Shown here in pieces: positions 1-7,526 of a DNA stretch of 64,000 bases. The DNA is from Planctomycetota bacterium. GTDB lineage: Bacteria > Planctomycetota > UBA1135 > GCA-002686595. Location: contig JAIOPM010000057.1 of the NCBI GenBank assembly GCA_021413885.1, positions 186,001 to 250,000 on the forward strand, read 5' to 3'. Position 1 is the stretch's first letter. Every line of letters begins with the position of its first letter. The notes below the pieces were generated by a model, which saw only the letters and a list, made by a program, of their open reading frames with translations, was not told the origin of the DNA and ran no database searches. The translations under genes and the position numbers were made by a program.

Positions 1-923
1 TTCTCGCGCTCCGCGACGATTTCCCGGTTCCCGCCGACCGCCGTCACGACCAACGGCAATCCCGCGCCGAGCGCCTCGAGGTTCGCGTTCGAGAACGGCT
101 CGCGCCGCGCCGACGAGACGAAGACCCACGCCGAGCGCAAGAACGCCGCCTTCGCGTCGCCGCTCAACATCCCAGGCAGCTCGACCGACGCGCCGAGACC
201 GAGCTCGTCGACCAGGCGCGCGAGCGCCGCTCGCTCTTCGCCATCGCCGGCGAGCACCAACCTCGCTCCGCTCACACGTTCGCGCACGCGAGCGAAGGCC
301 CGCAACAACACGTCGAAGCCCTTCTTCGGATGGAAGATGCCCATCGCGGCGATCGTCGGAACGCTCGCGAGCTCGCGCGCCGCCGGCGGTGCGTCGCACG
401 CATCGACCGCGTTCGGGATGCGCACGATGCGCTCGTCGGGCACGCCGAGTTCGCGCACGAGCTCGACGAGCTCGACGCTCTGCGCGACGACGCGCGTCGC
501 CGCCTGCAACGTGCGCGCGATCCGCGCCTCGAGCACCGGATTCTTGCGGAACGTTTCGTCGGGCAGGATGTCGAAGCCGATCGGCCGCACGACCCACGGA
601 CGCTTCGCGATGCGCGCGTACGCCGCGACCGCATAGCCCGGCGGATAGGTTCCGTGCGCGTGGACGCAATCGGGCGGTTCGGCGAGGTGCGCACGCAGCA
701 AGTGCATCGAGCCGTAGCTCGGCCACGCGCGCCGGTAGAACGGCTTGGTGTAGCGCAACACGCGATACGGAACGTCGAGCTCGTTCTCGAGCCCGCGTTT
801 GCGCGCCGCGATCACGGTCACGCCGTGTCCGCGCTCCGTCAGCCGTCGCGCGAGCCCGTCGAGGAACACCTCGGCGCCGCCGACGACGGGCAGGAACGAT
901 TGAGCGAAGAAGAGGAGCCGCAT
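1..923 (-). CDS. Glycosyltransferase family 4 (partial, C-terminus off window)
   Basis: A GT-B fold glycosyltransferase that would transfer a sugar from a nucleotide donor onto a surface glycan. About 307 residues are visible; the C-terminus lies beyond base 1. Seen: an N-terminal beta strand MRLLFFAQSF followed by the glycine-rich VVGGAE acceptor-side motif (about residues 12-17), a central GIFHPKKGFDVLLRAF block typical of the GT4 second domain, and the donor-binding EX7E motif EPFSNANLE (about residue 274-282). The ATG at 923 is the first in frame and has a TAGCCT box 12 bases upstream. It diverges from the methyltransferase at 1030, so both may belong to one glycan locus. The acceptor and sugar cannot be told from sequence. 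Confidence 0.86.
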   Translation of the reverse strand, partial: MRLLFFAQSFLPVVGGAEVFLDGLARRLTERGHGVTVIAARKRGLENELDVPYRVLRYTKPFYRRAWPSYGSMHLLRAHLAEPPDCVHAHGTYPPGYAVAAYARIAKRPWVVRPIGFDILPDETFRKNPVLEARIARTLQAATRVVAQSVELVELVRELGVPDERIVRIPNAVDACDAPPAARELASVPTIAAMGIFHPKKGFDVLLRAFARVRERVSGARLVLAGDGEERAALARLVDELGLGASVELPGMLSGDAKAAFLRSAWVFVSSARREPFSNANLEALGAGLPLVVTAVGGNREIVAERE

Positions 924-935
924 GGGCGCGGCGCG

Positions 936-941
936 AGGCTA
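936..941 (-). promoter_or_regulatory. Candidate -10 box TAGCCT
   Basis: On the minus strand TAGCCT ends 12 bases before the ATG at 923, so transcription would start only a few bases before the codon. No Shine-Dalgarno sequence is visible. Part of a pattern seen before many first genes in this window. Confidence 0.35.
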
Positions 942-1015
942 GTCGAGCTTTCGGCGAGCGGCAAGCGCGCGGCCGGACGGCATCTCGCCGCATCGACTTC
1001 GTCGACGGGCTCCTC

Positions 1016-1021
1016 TAGTCT
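1016..1021 (+). promoter_or_regulatory. Candidate -10 box TAGTCT
   Basis: TAGTCT lies 8 bases before the GTG at 1030, which would give a leaderless or nearly leaderless mRNA. There is no Shine-Dalgarno sequence here. TCGACT at 992-997 is a poor -35 match. Confidence 0.4.
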
Positions 1022-1029
1022 CTCGCCCA

Positions 1030-1872
1030 GTGCAGACACGCAAGCTGAAGGCGCCGCTGCCCGAGGGTCGCACGCTCGCGAGCGTGACGCGGCACTTCGA
1101 GATCGAGAGCGCGTTGGCGACGCGCCTCACGGCCGCGACGCGGGACGAACGCAAGCAGCTCTACCGCACGATGTACGCCGAACTCTTCGCGGCCGTGCCC
1201 GATCATCCGCGTCTGACGCGGCGCGCGAGCGAGAGCGACACGGCGCGCGACAACTGCACGAAACACGCGCTGGTCGAACGCTTTGTCGGTCCGTCGACGC
1301 GCCTCGCGGAGATCGGCGCGGGTGACGGACGTTTCGCGGTCGAGCTCGCGCGGCGCGTCGCGCACGTCACGGCCCTCGACATCTGCGATCAACTCGGGAG
1401 CGCCGCGCGGCCCGCGAATTTCGAGCTCGTGATCTACGACGGCTTCGAGGTTCCGCTCGCACCCGCGTCGCTCGACGTCGCGTTCAGCGATCAACTGCTC
1501 GAGCACTTGCACCCCGACGACGTCGCGTTGCATTTTGCGAGCGTGCGCCGCGCGCTCCGCCCCGGCGGAACGTACGTCCTGCGCACCCCCCACCGTCACG
1601 GCGGACCGCACGACGTGTCGCGTTACTTCCAGGACGAGCCAGCCGGTTTCCACCTGAAAGAGTGGACGTTCGCCGAGCTCGCGTGCCAGGCCGCGAGCGC
1701 CGACTTCGCGCGCATCGAGACGTTCCTGTTGCGCGACGATCATTTGCGGCCGATCGAGCGCGCCGAGATCGAACTCATCGAGCGTTGCGCCGCCGTCCTG
1801 CCGCGCGGGTTGCGTCGCAAGGTCGCGCGTCGCTGGTACCGTCACATCGTGCTCGCTTGCCGCGTCGCGTGA
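1030..1872 (+). CDS. Class I SAM-dependent methyltransferase
   Basis: A 280-residue cytosolic methyltransferase of the UbiE/Coq5-like Rossmann type. Seen: motif I EIGAGDGRF at about residues 94-102, an acidic motif II region LDICD, the post-motif FSDQLLEHLHPDD (the DxxEHL form common in glycan and lipid methyltransferases) and LRPGGTYVLRTPH. The N-terminal 80 residues are unassigned. Start is GTG, with a TAGTCT box 8 bases upstream. The stop codon overlaps the next gene (ATGA), so it is co-transcribed with a glycosyltransferase. The context suggests it methylates a sugar or glycan, but the substrate is inferred. Confidence 0.85.
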   Translation: MQTRKLKAPLPEGRTLASVTRHFEIESALATRLTAATRDERKQLYRTMYAELFAAVPDHPRLTRRASESDTARDNCTKHALVERFVGPSTRLAEIGAGDGRFAVELARRVAHVTALDICDQLGSAARPANFELVIYDGFEVPLAPASLDVAFSDQLLEHLHPDDVALHFASVRRALRPGGTYVLRTPHRHGGPHDVSRYFQDEPAGFHLKEWTFAELACQAASADFARIETFLLRDDHLRPIERAEIELIERCAAVLPRGLRRKVARRWYRHIVLACRVA

Positions 1873-3014
1873 TGAGCTCGGGTCTCCATACGGTCTTCTT
1901 CGTTTCGCTCGCGACGTTCGAGCTCGGACCGCAAGGACGCATCCTGCGGCTCGCGAAGGGTTGGCAAGCGCGCGGCTACTCGACCGCGATCGCGGCGTTG
2001 CAAGGCGACGGCGTGATCGGCGAACGCGAGCGAGCGCTCGGCGTCCCGATCCACGTCTTGACGAAGCACGACAAGCGCATCCTGCGCGCCGGACGGCTCG
2101 ATGCGATGCACGCGGTGCGCGGCTTCGTCGCGCGCGAGAAGCCGCAACTCGTCTTCGCGCTCGAGACGTTGGTCGATTGGCACGTCAAGCTCGGACTGCT
2201 CGGCCGCGACGAGCCGATCGTCACGCTGCTCGGCATCGATCGTTGGAAGTGGGAGCGCAAGTTCTATCGACGCGCGCTGTTCCGAGCGCTCGCGCCGCGG
2301 ACGAGCGCCTTGATCGGCAACTCGACGCGTTGTCTCGACGGCTATCGCCGCGCTCTCGGCGCGCGCGCCGTCGATCCGATCCCGAAGGCGGTCGTGCCGA
2401 ATCCCGTGGACGCGGAAGAGTTCGCTCCGGTCTTCGAGCGACGCCACGACGAGCTCGTGATCGGCGCGATCGGCCGCCTCGCCGAGCAGAAGGGCTTCGA
2501 TCTCTTGCTGCGCGCCGCGGCGACGTTGCCTGCGACCCTCGGCGGACGGAAGTTGCGCGTGCGCATCCAAGGCAGCGGCCCCGACGAAAGCGCGCTGCGC
2601 GAACTCGCGCGCGAAGTCGAACGCAACGGCATCGCGGTCGAGTTCCTCAGCCACGGGAGCGACGTGCGAAGCTTCTATCACTCGCTCGATGGTCTCGTCG
2701 TCCCGTCGCGCTGGTCGGGTTTCGAGAACACGGCGCTCGAAGGGATCTTGTGCGGCACGCCGACGATCGTCTCGCGCGCGACCGGCTTCGAGGACCTCGC
2801 GGACCGCGATGCGTTCCTCTTCTGCGAACTCGAACCCGCGTCGATCCGCGCGACGCTGCTCGAACTGCTCTCGCGCACGGGCGTCGAGCGCGCGGCAGTC
2901 GCTCGCCGCCAACGCGCGGCTCTGATCGCGGAACTCTCGCTCGACACGATCGCGGGACGGCTCGAGCGCGCGCTGGCCGACCTCGGCGTGCTCGCGCCGA
3001 ACGCCATGCGCTGA
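1872..3014 (+). CDS. Glycosyltransferase family 4
   Basis: A 380-residue GT-B glycosyltransferase, translationally coupled to the methyltransferase upstream (ATGA overlap at 1872). Seen: the N-terminal strand HTVFFVSLATFELGPQGRI, the second-domain start IGAIGRLAEQKGFDLLLRAA (about residues 198-217), and the late donor-binding block SRWSGFENTALEGILCGTP. In the usual EX7E motif two glutamates are eight residues apart. Here the first is replaced by serine (SGFENTALE), while the second is kept. Catalysis may therefore differ from textbook GT4 enzymes, though retained activity is possible. It presumably acts on the same glycan as its neighbours. Confidence 0.86.
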   Translation: MSSGLHTVFFVSLATFELGPQGRILRLAKGWQARGYSTAIAALQGDGVIGERERALGVPIHVLTKHDKRILRAGRLDAMHAVRGFVAREKPQLVFALETLVDWHVKLGLLGRDEPIVTLLGIDRWKWERKFYRRALFRALAPRTSALIGNSTRCLDGYRRALGARAVDPIPKAVVPNPVDAEEFAPVFERRHDELVIGAIGRLAEQKGFDLLLRAAATLPATLGGRKLRVRIQGSGPDESALRELAREVERNGIAVEFLSHGSDVRSFYHSLDGLVVPSRWSGFENTALEGILCGTPTIVSRATGFEDLADRDAFLFCELEPASIRATLLELLSRTGVERAAVARRQRAALIAELSLDTIAGRLERALADLGVLAPNAMR

Positions 3015-3031
3015 TTTCCTCCAGCCGAGGA

Positions 3032-3053
3032 GTGTCCTAGCTCGATAGGACAC
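3032..3053. promoter_or_regulatory. Palindrome, candidate GntR operator overlapping promoter
   Basis: A perfect 8-base inverted repeat GTGTCCTA / TAGGACAC separated by 6 bases ends 2 bases before the GTG start of the GntR-type regulator. Two-fold GT...AC palindromes are typical GntR-family operators. It contains possible -10 hexamers (TAGCTC at 3038-3043, TAGGAC at 3046-3051), so binding would block initiation. Autoregulation of the three-gene operon is inferred. Confidence 0.55.
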
Positions 3054-3055
3054 GC

Positions 3056-3454
3056 GTGCACTTCGAGATCGATCCGCACGCCGCGCACAGCCCGAGCGAG
3101 CAGCTCGCCGATCAGGTCCGCTCCGCGGTCGCGTCGGGGCGGCTCGCGGTCGGAGAACGTTTGCCCGCGGTGCGCGCGCTCGCAGAGAACGTGCGCGTCA
3201 ATCCGAACACGGTCGGCCGAGCGTGGCGCGAGCTCGAGCTCGAAGGCGTCTTGGAATCGAGGCGCGGCGACGGCGTGTTCGTCGCGGTCGGAGCGCTCGC
3301 GCGTTGTCGACGACACCGCGACGACGTGGTCGCGGAAAGACTCGCGCGCGCGACGAGCGAGGCGCGTGGAGCGGGACTCGACGCGAACGAGGTGCTGCGC
3401 ATCGTCCGCGCGGCGCTGGTCGAAGCAGATGGACGACGGGAGAAAGCGTCATGA
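3056..3454 (+). CDS. GntR-family transcriptional regulator, YtrA type
   Basis: A 132-residue DNA-binding repressor. The N-terminal winged helix (about residues 14-77) is a classic GntR domain: EQLADQVRSAVASGRL, then GERLPAVRALAENVRVNPNT and ELELEGVLESRRGDGVFV. Only about 55 residues follow, as in the small YtrA subfamily, so there is no large ligand-binding domain. YtrA regulators usually sit first in operons with ABC transporter genes and repress them, which is exactly the layout here: the stop overlaps the ATPase start (ATGA). The GTG start lies directly after a 22-base palindrome, probably its own operator. The inducer is unknown; cell-wall antibiotic stress is known for some relatives. 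Confidence 0.9.
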   Translation: MHFEIDPHAAHSPSEQLADQVRSAVASGRLAVGERLPAVRALAENVRVNPNTVGRAWRELELEGVLESRRGDGVFVAVGALARCRRHRDDVVAERLARATSEARGAGLDANEVLRIVRAALVEADGRREKAS

Positions 3455-4344
3455 CGAACACGATCGAAGTGCACGGGCTCGAGGTCGCGTTCGGGCGCAA
3501 GAGCGTGCTCCGCGGGCTCGACCTCGAACTCGCCGAAGGCAGCTTGACCGCATTGGTCGGTCGCAACGGCGCGGGGAAGACGACGTTGTTCCGGACGCTC
3601 GCGGGCGAACTCGTCGCTCGCGCCGGAAGCGTGCGCGTGCTCGGCCTCGATCCGCGGCGCGAACGGCGAAAACTCGCGCGAGCGATCGGTTGGGTCGACG
3701 AACGCGCCGAGTGGCCGCGTTGGATGCGCGTCGAAGAGCATTGGCGTTTCCTCGCGCCGTTCCATCCGACGTGGGACGTCGCGGAACCCGTGCGCCTCGC
3801 TCGAGTCTTCGATGTCGATCCAAGGGCGAAGCTGGTCGAGCTCTCGCGCGGTGAACGCGCGGTCGCGTTAATCGTCGCCGCGCTCGCCCATCGTCCCCGG
3901 CTGCTCCTGCTCGACGAACCGTTCGGCGGCCTCGACGTACTCGCGCGGCGGCGTGTGTTCGCCGCGCTCGTCGAGCATCTCGAAACGGCCGGCGCGAGCG
4001 CGTTGTTCGCCACGCACTCGATCGCCGACGTCGAACGCGCCGCCGACCGCGTCGCGTTGCTCGTCGACGGACGCATCAAGCTCGCGACGGATCTCGAAGC
4101 TCTGCGCGCGAACGCACGGCGCTTCGCCGTCGAGATCGCGGGCTCCGTCGACGCTTGGCGACCGCCGCTCGCGGCGACGATCGAGCGGCGCGACGCGCGC
4201 GAAGTCGTCGTGTGCGCCCTCGAGAACGGCGACGAAGTCGAGCGCTCGCTCGCAAACGATGCGCGCGTCATGCGCGTCGAACCGCTCGGCCGCGACTTGG
4301 AGGACTTGCTCGCCGCGAGTTTCGCGGAGGAAGGCTCGCGATGA
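3451..4344 (+). CDS. ABC transporter ATP-binding protein
   Basis: A 297-residue nucleotide-binding subunit. Seen: Walker A GRNGAGKTT (about residues 38-46), an unusual signature loop LSRGERAVAL in place of LSGGQ, Walker B LLLLDEPFGGLD, and the H-loop FATHS. After the ATPase core, about 80 residues form a C-terminal extension of the kind found in exporter-type ATPases. It overlaps both the GntR gene (ATGA at 3451) and the permease gene (ATGA at 4341), so the three are one operon and should act together as an exporter or membrane-remodelling ABC-2 system. The substrate is not evident. Confidence 0.93.
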   Translation: MTNTIEVHGLEVAFGRKSVLRGLDLELAEGSLTALVGRNGAGKTTLFRTLAGELVARAGSVRVLGLDPRRERRKLARAIGWVDERAEWPRWMRVEEHWRFLAPFHPTWDVAEPVRLARVFDVDPRAKLVELSRGERAVALIVAALAHRPRLLLLDEPFGGLDVLARRRVFAALVEHLETAGASALFATHSIADVERAADRVALLVDGRIKLATDLEALRANARRFAVEIAGSVDAWRPPLAATIERRDAREVVVCALENGDEVERSLANDARVMRVEPLGRDLEDLLAASFAEEGSR

Positions 4345-6044
4345 ACGTCTGGCTCTCCCTCTGGCGCAAGGAAGCGCGCGATCAGCGCATGTTGCTCCTC
4401 GTCTCCGCCGCGCTGTTCGTGACGTTGCTCCTCGGCGCACGACTCGTCGTCGGCGCGTCCTTCGACGGGCCGTTGCGCACGGGCTACGTCCATCCGATCG
4501 CGTGGTTCGTCGTCGCGGCGGCCCTCGCGGCCGAGGCGTTGACGCGCGACGCGGAGTCCGGCGTCGAGCGTTCGCTCACGCGGCTTGCCATGGCGCGTTC
4601 GACGTTGTGGGCCACGAAGGCGAGCTTCGTGCTCGGCGCGCTGCTTGCGTTCGGCGGCTTCCAGATGCTCTGCGAACGCACCCTCGTCGCATGGGATCCG
4701 GCGAACGGCGCCCGCCCCGCCGTCGCGCTTTCGACCTGGTGCGCGCTCGGGGCCCTCGTCGTCGCGTCGGTGCTCGCCGCGGCGACTCTGGTGCGCCGGG
4801 CGCTCGCGGCTGCGTTGCTCGGAGTCGGCGCGCCGGTCGCGCTCGCGTGGTTGGTGCACGCCGCACCGGACGGCGTCGTGCGCGACTGGATCCTGCGCGG
4901 TGTCGCGGTCGCGTCGCCGGGCGGCACCGCGTTCGCCCTGGCGTTCGCTCTCGCCGTCGGGTCGCTCGCCGGCTACGCGGTGGCGTGCGTCGAGCCGTTC
5001 GGGTTGCGGCGCGCCGCCGCGCTCTCGCTCGGATTCGCGATCGCTCTCGCCGGACCGTTCACGTGGACCGTCGCTCGCGCGGCGAACGCAATCGACCCAC
5101 GGCCCTCGGTGCACAACCTCACGAGTTGGCGCGCCTTGCCGAGCCCCGACGGTCGTTTCGTCGCCCTCGACGTGCAATGCACGCGCGACTTCCTCCTCGA
5201 ATGGGGCACGTGGCTCGCGGGGGACGAAAACGGCGATCCGCAGGTCGTTCGCAACGAAGTCTGGATCCTCGACCGAGCGACAGGAGCGATCGACGAACTC
5301 GACGAGCGTTGGCGCCTCGCCTGGGCGCCGTACGACGCCGGCGGCAACGCGGTCGCGTGGACTGCGGACGGACGGCTCGCGACCGTCGCGAGCGAACGCT
5401 TCTTCGGCGACGGAGAGCGACGCGGCGAACTGCTCGATCCCGCGACGGGCGCCGTGGTCGGACGTTTCGACGTCGACGAGGACGAGCCCGTCTCCGAAGT
5501 CGGCACGCCACCGTGGCAGCGCGTGACGCTCCGCGACGGCGCGTGCGAGCTCGGATTCGCCGACGGCTCGTGCACGACGACGCTCGACGCCGACGCTCGG
5601 CTCGTGGTCTCACCGGAACGCGGCGTCTACTTCGTCGAGCGCAACGGGGCGATCTTGCGCGCCGAACTCGGCGCCGCAGAGACCACGCGCCTCGGCGAGC
5701 GACGCGGCGAGCGCTCGATGCGCACGCGTGTCTCGCCGGACGGACGCTGGCTCGCGTGGCGCGACGAGGCCGGGCTCTCGATCGTCGACGCGCGCACGGG
5801 TGCGAAGCTCTTCGGCCCCGCACCGGAGCACTTCGTCGAATGGTCGACGCACGGACGCGTCGCGACGCTGTCGGGCTCGAACGGCGGCTTCGTGATCGAG
5901 CTCGACGGCTCGCGCCGCGCACTCGAAGGCTCGTGGCCGCGCGAGTGCGGACCCGACGGTTGGTTGACGCGGATGCCGGACCGACTGACCTGGCGCTCGG
6001 ACGACGGCACGCGAGTCGAGGAACTCCCGATGCCGAGTCGCTGA
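4341..6044 (+). CDS. ABC-2-type permease fused to a C-terminal propeller-like domain
   Basis: A 567-residue membrane protein and the last gene of the GntR-ABC operon. The N-terminal 245 residues start with the ABC-2-like VWLSLWRKEARDQRMLLL and contain about six hydrophobic segments (roughly residues 17-40, 52-66, 95-110, 130-150, 155-175, 195-245). From about residue 260 to the end it is soluble and carries propeller-type repeats, such as LPSPDGRFVALDVQ and VSPDGRWLAWRDEAGLSIVD, resembling WD40/TolB blades. Such a domain on an ABC permease is unusual. It probably lies outside the membrane, where it might sense or bind substrate. The fusion is seen directly; the function is inferred. Confidence 0.75.
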   Translation: MNVWLSLWRKEARDQRMLLLVSAALFVTLLLGARLVVGASFDGPLRTGYVHPIAWFVVAAALAAEALTRDAESGVERSLTRLAMARSTLWATKASFVLGALLAFGGFQMLCERTLVAWDPANGARPAVALSTWCALGALVVASVLAAATLVRRALAAALLGVGAPVALAWLVHAAPDGVVRDWILRGVAVASPGGTAFALAFALAVGSLAGYAVACVEPFGLRRAAALSLGFAIALAGPFTWTVARAANAIDPRPSVHNLTSWRALPSPDGRFVALDVQCTRDFLLEWGTWLAGDENGDPQVVRNEVWILDRATGAIDELDERWRLAWAPYDAGGNAVAWTADGRLATVASERFFGDGERRGELLDPATGAVVGRFDVDEDEPVSEVGTPPWQRVTLRDGACELGFADGSCTTTLDADARLVVSPERGVYFVERNGAILRAELGAAETTRLGERRGERSMRTRVSPDGRWLAWRDEAGLSIVDARTGAKLFGPAPEHFVEWSTHGRVATLSGSNGGFVIELDGSRRALEGSWPRECGPDGWLTRMPDRLTWRSDDGTRVEELPMPSR

Positions 6045-6064
6045 CGACGACGCGCGGACTGGGC

Positions 6065-6763
6065 TCACTTCTCGCAGATCGCGATCAGGCGGCCCTTTTC
6101 CTTCTTCGGCGAAGGGAGGAAGGTGATCTTCGCGAACAGCGGCTCGTGTTCGGTCAACACGCGCTCGAGCGCGGCCTTCGAGAAGAGGAACGTCTGGTCG
6201 TTCTCGGCCAGCGAACTCACGCCGATGATCGGCAAGCGCGTCAGCGCCGCGGCGACGCCCGGAAGCAGGCCGCGCGCGAACTTCGGATCGGCCGGCGTCG
6301 GGAACTCGACGATCAAACGCTTGCGCGCGGCGCGCGCTAGCGTGCGCAACGCGGCGACCGGCTCCTTGAGATGGTGCAGGACGTTGAGCAACAGCACGTC
6401 GTCGAACGCCTCGCGCTCGCACACGGTTTGGAAGTCGTCGTCGCCGAGTTCGAGCGTCGCGCCGTACACGTCCCGCAAGAGCCGCGCATGGCGCAGACGC
6501 TCGGGATTCTTCTCGAGACCGACCAAGCGCGTCGCGCCGCGCTTCTGCGCCTCGTAGAGGAAGAAGCCGTAGCAACAGCCGACGTCGAGCACGGCTCGGC
6601 CGTCCATGCGCTCAGGGAGAATCGCGCGCGCGGTCGCCGAACGATCTTCGCCGCGCGTCGCGAGACCGTGCGGCAAGTCCATGCGTTGGTAGACGAACTT
6701 CTCGTGCGCGAGCAGCGCCTCGAGTTCCGCCTTCGACATGCGCGAATGGACGGCGGCGGTCAC
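6065..6763 (-). CDS. CmoB-like SAM methyltransferase, paired with kinase gene
   Basis: A 232-residue methyltransferase. Seen: motif I LDVGCCYGFFLYEA, GLEKNPERLRHAR, and the post-motif LLNVLHHLKEPVAALRTL, resembling CmoB/DUF1698-type enzymes. It matches the N-terminal half of the fusion protein at 30256-31566: both have YQR followed by a DLP/ELP stretch, GLAT.GEDR, and the same LHHLK/VHHLK region. I chose the GTG at 6763 because the added residues HSR align with TSR in the fusion and because it overlaps the kinase stop (GTGA). An internal ATG at 6739 is the alternative. The substrate is unknown; pairing with a kinase suggests stepwise modification of one molecule. Confidence 0.82.
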   Translation of the reverse strand: MTAAVHSRMSKAELEALLAHEKFVYQRMDLPHGLATRGEDRSATARAILPERMDGRAVLDVGCCYGFFLYEAQKRGATRLVGLEKNPERLRHARLLRDVYGATLELGDDDFQTVCEREAFDDVLLLNVLHHLKEPVAALRTLARAARKRLIVEFPTPADPKFARGLLPGVAAALTRLPIIGVSSLAENDQTFLFSKAALERVLTEHEPLFAKITFLPSPKKEKGRLIAICEK

Positions 6764-7359
6764 GGGCGCACCGCCAAGCAGACTTCGAGTTCGCCGAGCG
6801 ACACGAGGCGACGATACGACGGCTCGCCCGCGTCGATCAACTGGTACGTCACGCCATGCGTGCGCAGGAACTCGAGCCAATCGCGGTAGAGCGCGAGCAA
6901 GTCGACCTCGGAGAGCAGCTCCAACCACTTCTCCTTCGGGTACGCGAGGCCGTCCTCGACCAACGTCTCCCGCGCGTCGCGCGCGAGCATCCGTCGAGCG
7001 AGTTCGGCACGCGGGGTCACGAGCACCGTCGCGCAGAGTTCCGCGCCGGCCGCTCGCAAGGGGCTCAACGCGCGCAACGCGCGATCGGTCGAGAACGGAT
7101 TCTGCACGCGCATGCGCACGCCGAGTCCGAGCGCGCGGGCGCGCTTCTCGAGCGACGCGGACTCGTGGAGTCCGGTCAGACGCTCGACCGGCCGCAGCAA
7201 GTTGTAGTGCAACGCGTAGCGCCGACCCGGCGTCAACGTCGTCTTCTCCAACGCGCTCGGGAAGAGCACCTCGTCGTACGTCCCCGCGAGCGAGCGGATG
7301 TACTGGGACTTGCCGCAGCTCGACGGTCCGCTGACGATGTGCAAGCGCGCACGTTGCAT
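6760..7359 (-). CDS. P-loop kinase-like protein, paired with methyltransferase
   Basis: A 199-residue P-loop NTPase with Walker A GPSSCGKSQ at about residues 11-19, near the extreme N-terminus, as in small-molecule or nucleotide kinases. It shares a HYNLLRP block and the C-terminal LYRDWLEFLRTHGVTYQLID region with the C-terminal half of the fusion protein at 30256-31566 (there HYDLLRG and LLDEWLAFAKAKGWDLQFVD). It is therefore the free-standing version of that kinase domain. The gene lies first in a two-gene unit and overlaps the methyltransferase by 4 bases. The ATG at 7359 has no Shine-Dalgarno sequence but has a TACTAC box 9 bases upstream. The phosphate acceptor is unknown. Confidence 0.78.
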   Translation of the reverse strand: MQRARLHIVSGPSSCGKSQYIRSLAGTYDEVLFPSALEKTTLTPGRRYALHYNLLRPVERLTGLHESASLEKRARALGLGVRMRVQNPFSTDRALRALSPLRAAGAELCATVLVTPRAELARRMLARDARETLVEDGLAYPKEKWLELLSEVDLLALYRDWLEFLRTHGVTYQLIDAGEPSYRRLVSLGELEVCLAVRP

Positions 7360-7368
7360 GCGTGCATG

Positions 7369-7376
7369 GTAGTAAA
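7369..7376 (-). promoter_or_regulatory. Candidate -10 region TTTACTAC
   Basis: On the minus strand an A+T-rich TTTACTAC lies 9 bases before the ATG at 7359, in otherwise very G+C-rich sequence. It is a variant of the TAnnnT pattern (the last base is C if TACTAC is taken). It would give a near-leaderless kinase-methyltransferase mRNA. Confidence 0.35.
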
Positions 7377-7468
7377 GCTTCGGGCCCGGTTGCGCGCCCG
7401 CGCGGCGGCCGGAAGGAGCCCGACGTCGGCGCGCGAATTGTCCTTGTGGCCGCGGCCGCGAACGACGC

Positions 7469-7474
7469 TATCCT
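7469..7474 (+). promoter_or_regulatory. Candidate -10 box TATCCT
   Basis: TATCCT lies 52 bases before the ATG at 7527 and would give a leader of about 45 bases. That leader holds a 7-bp hairpin (GCAGCGG at 7489-7495 with CCGCTGC at 7506-7512). TTGTGG at 7444-7449 is a possible -35 with a 19-base spacer. Confidence 0.3.
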
Positions 7475-7526
7475 CGCCCCTCGAAGGCGCAGCGGTTCGT
7501 CCCCACCGCTGCGTGAGGATCTCTCC

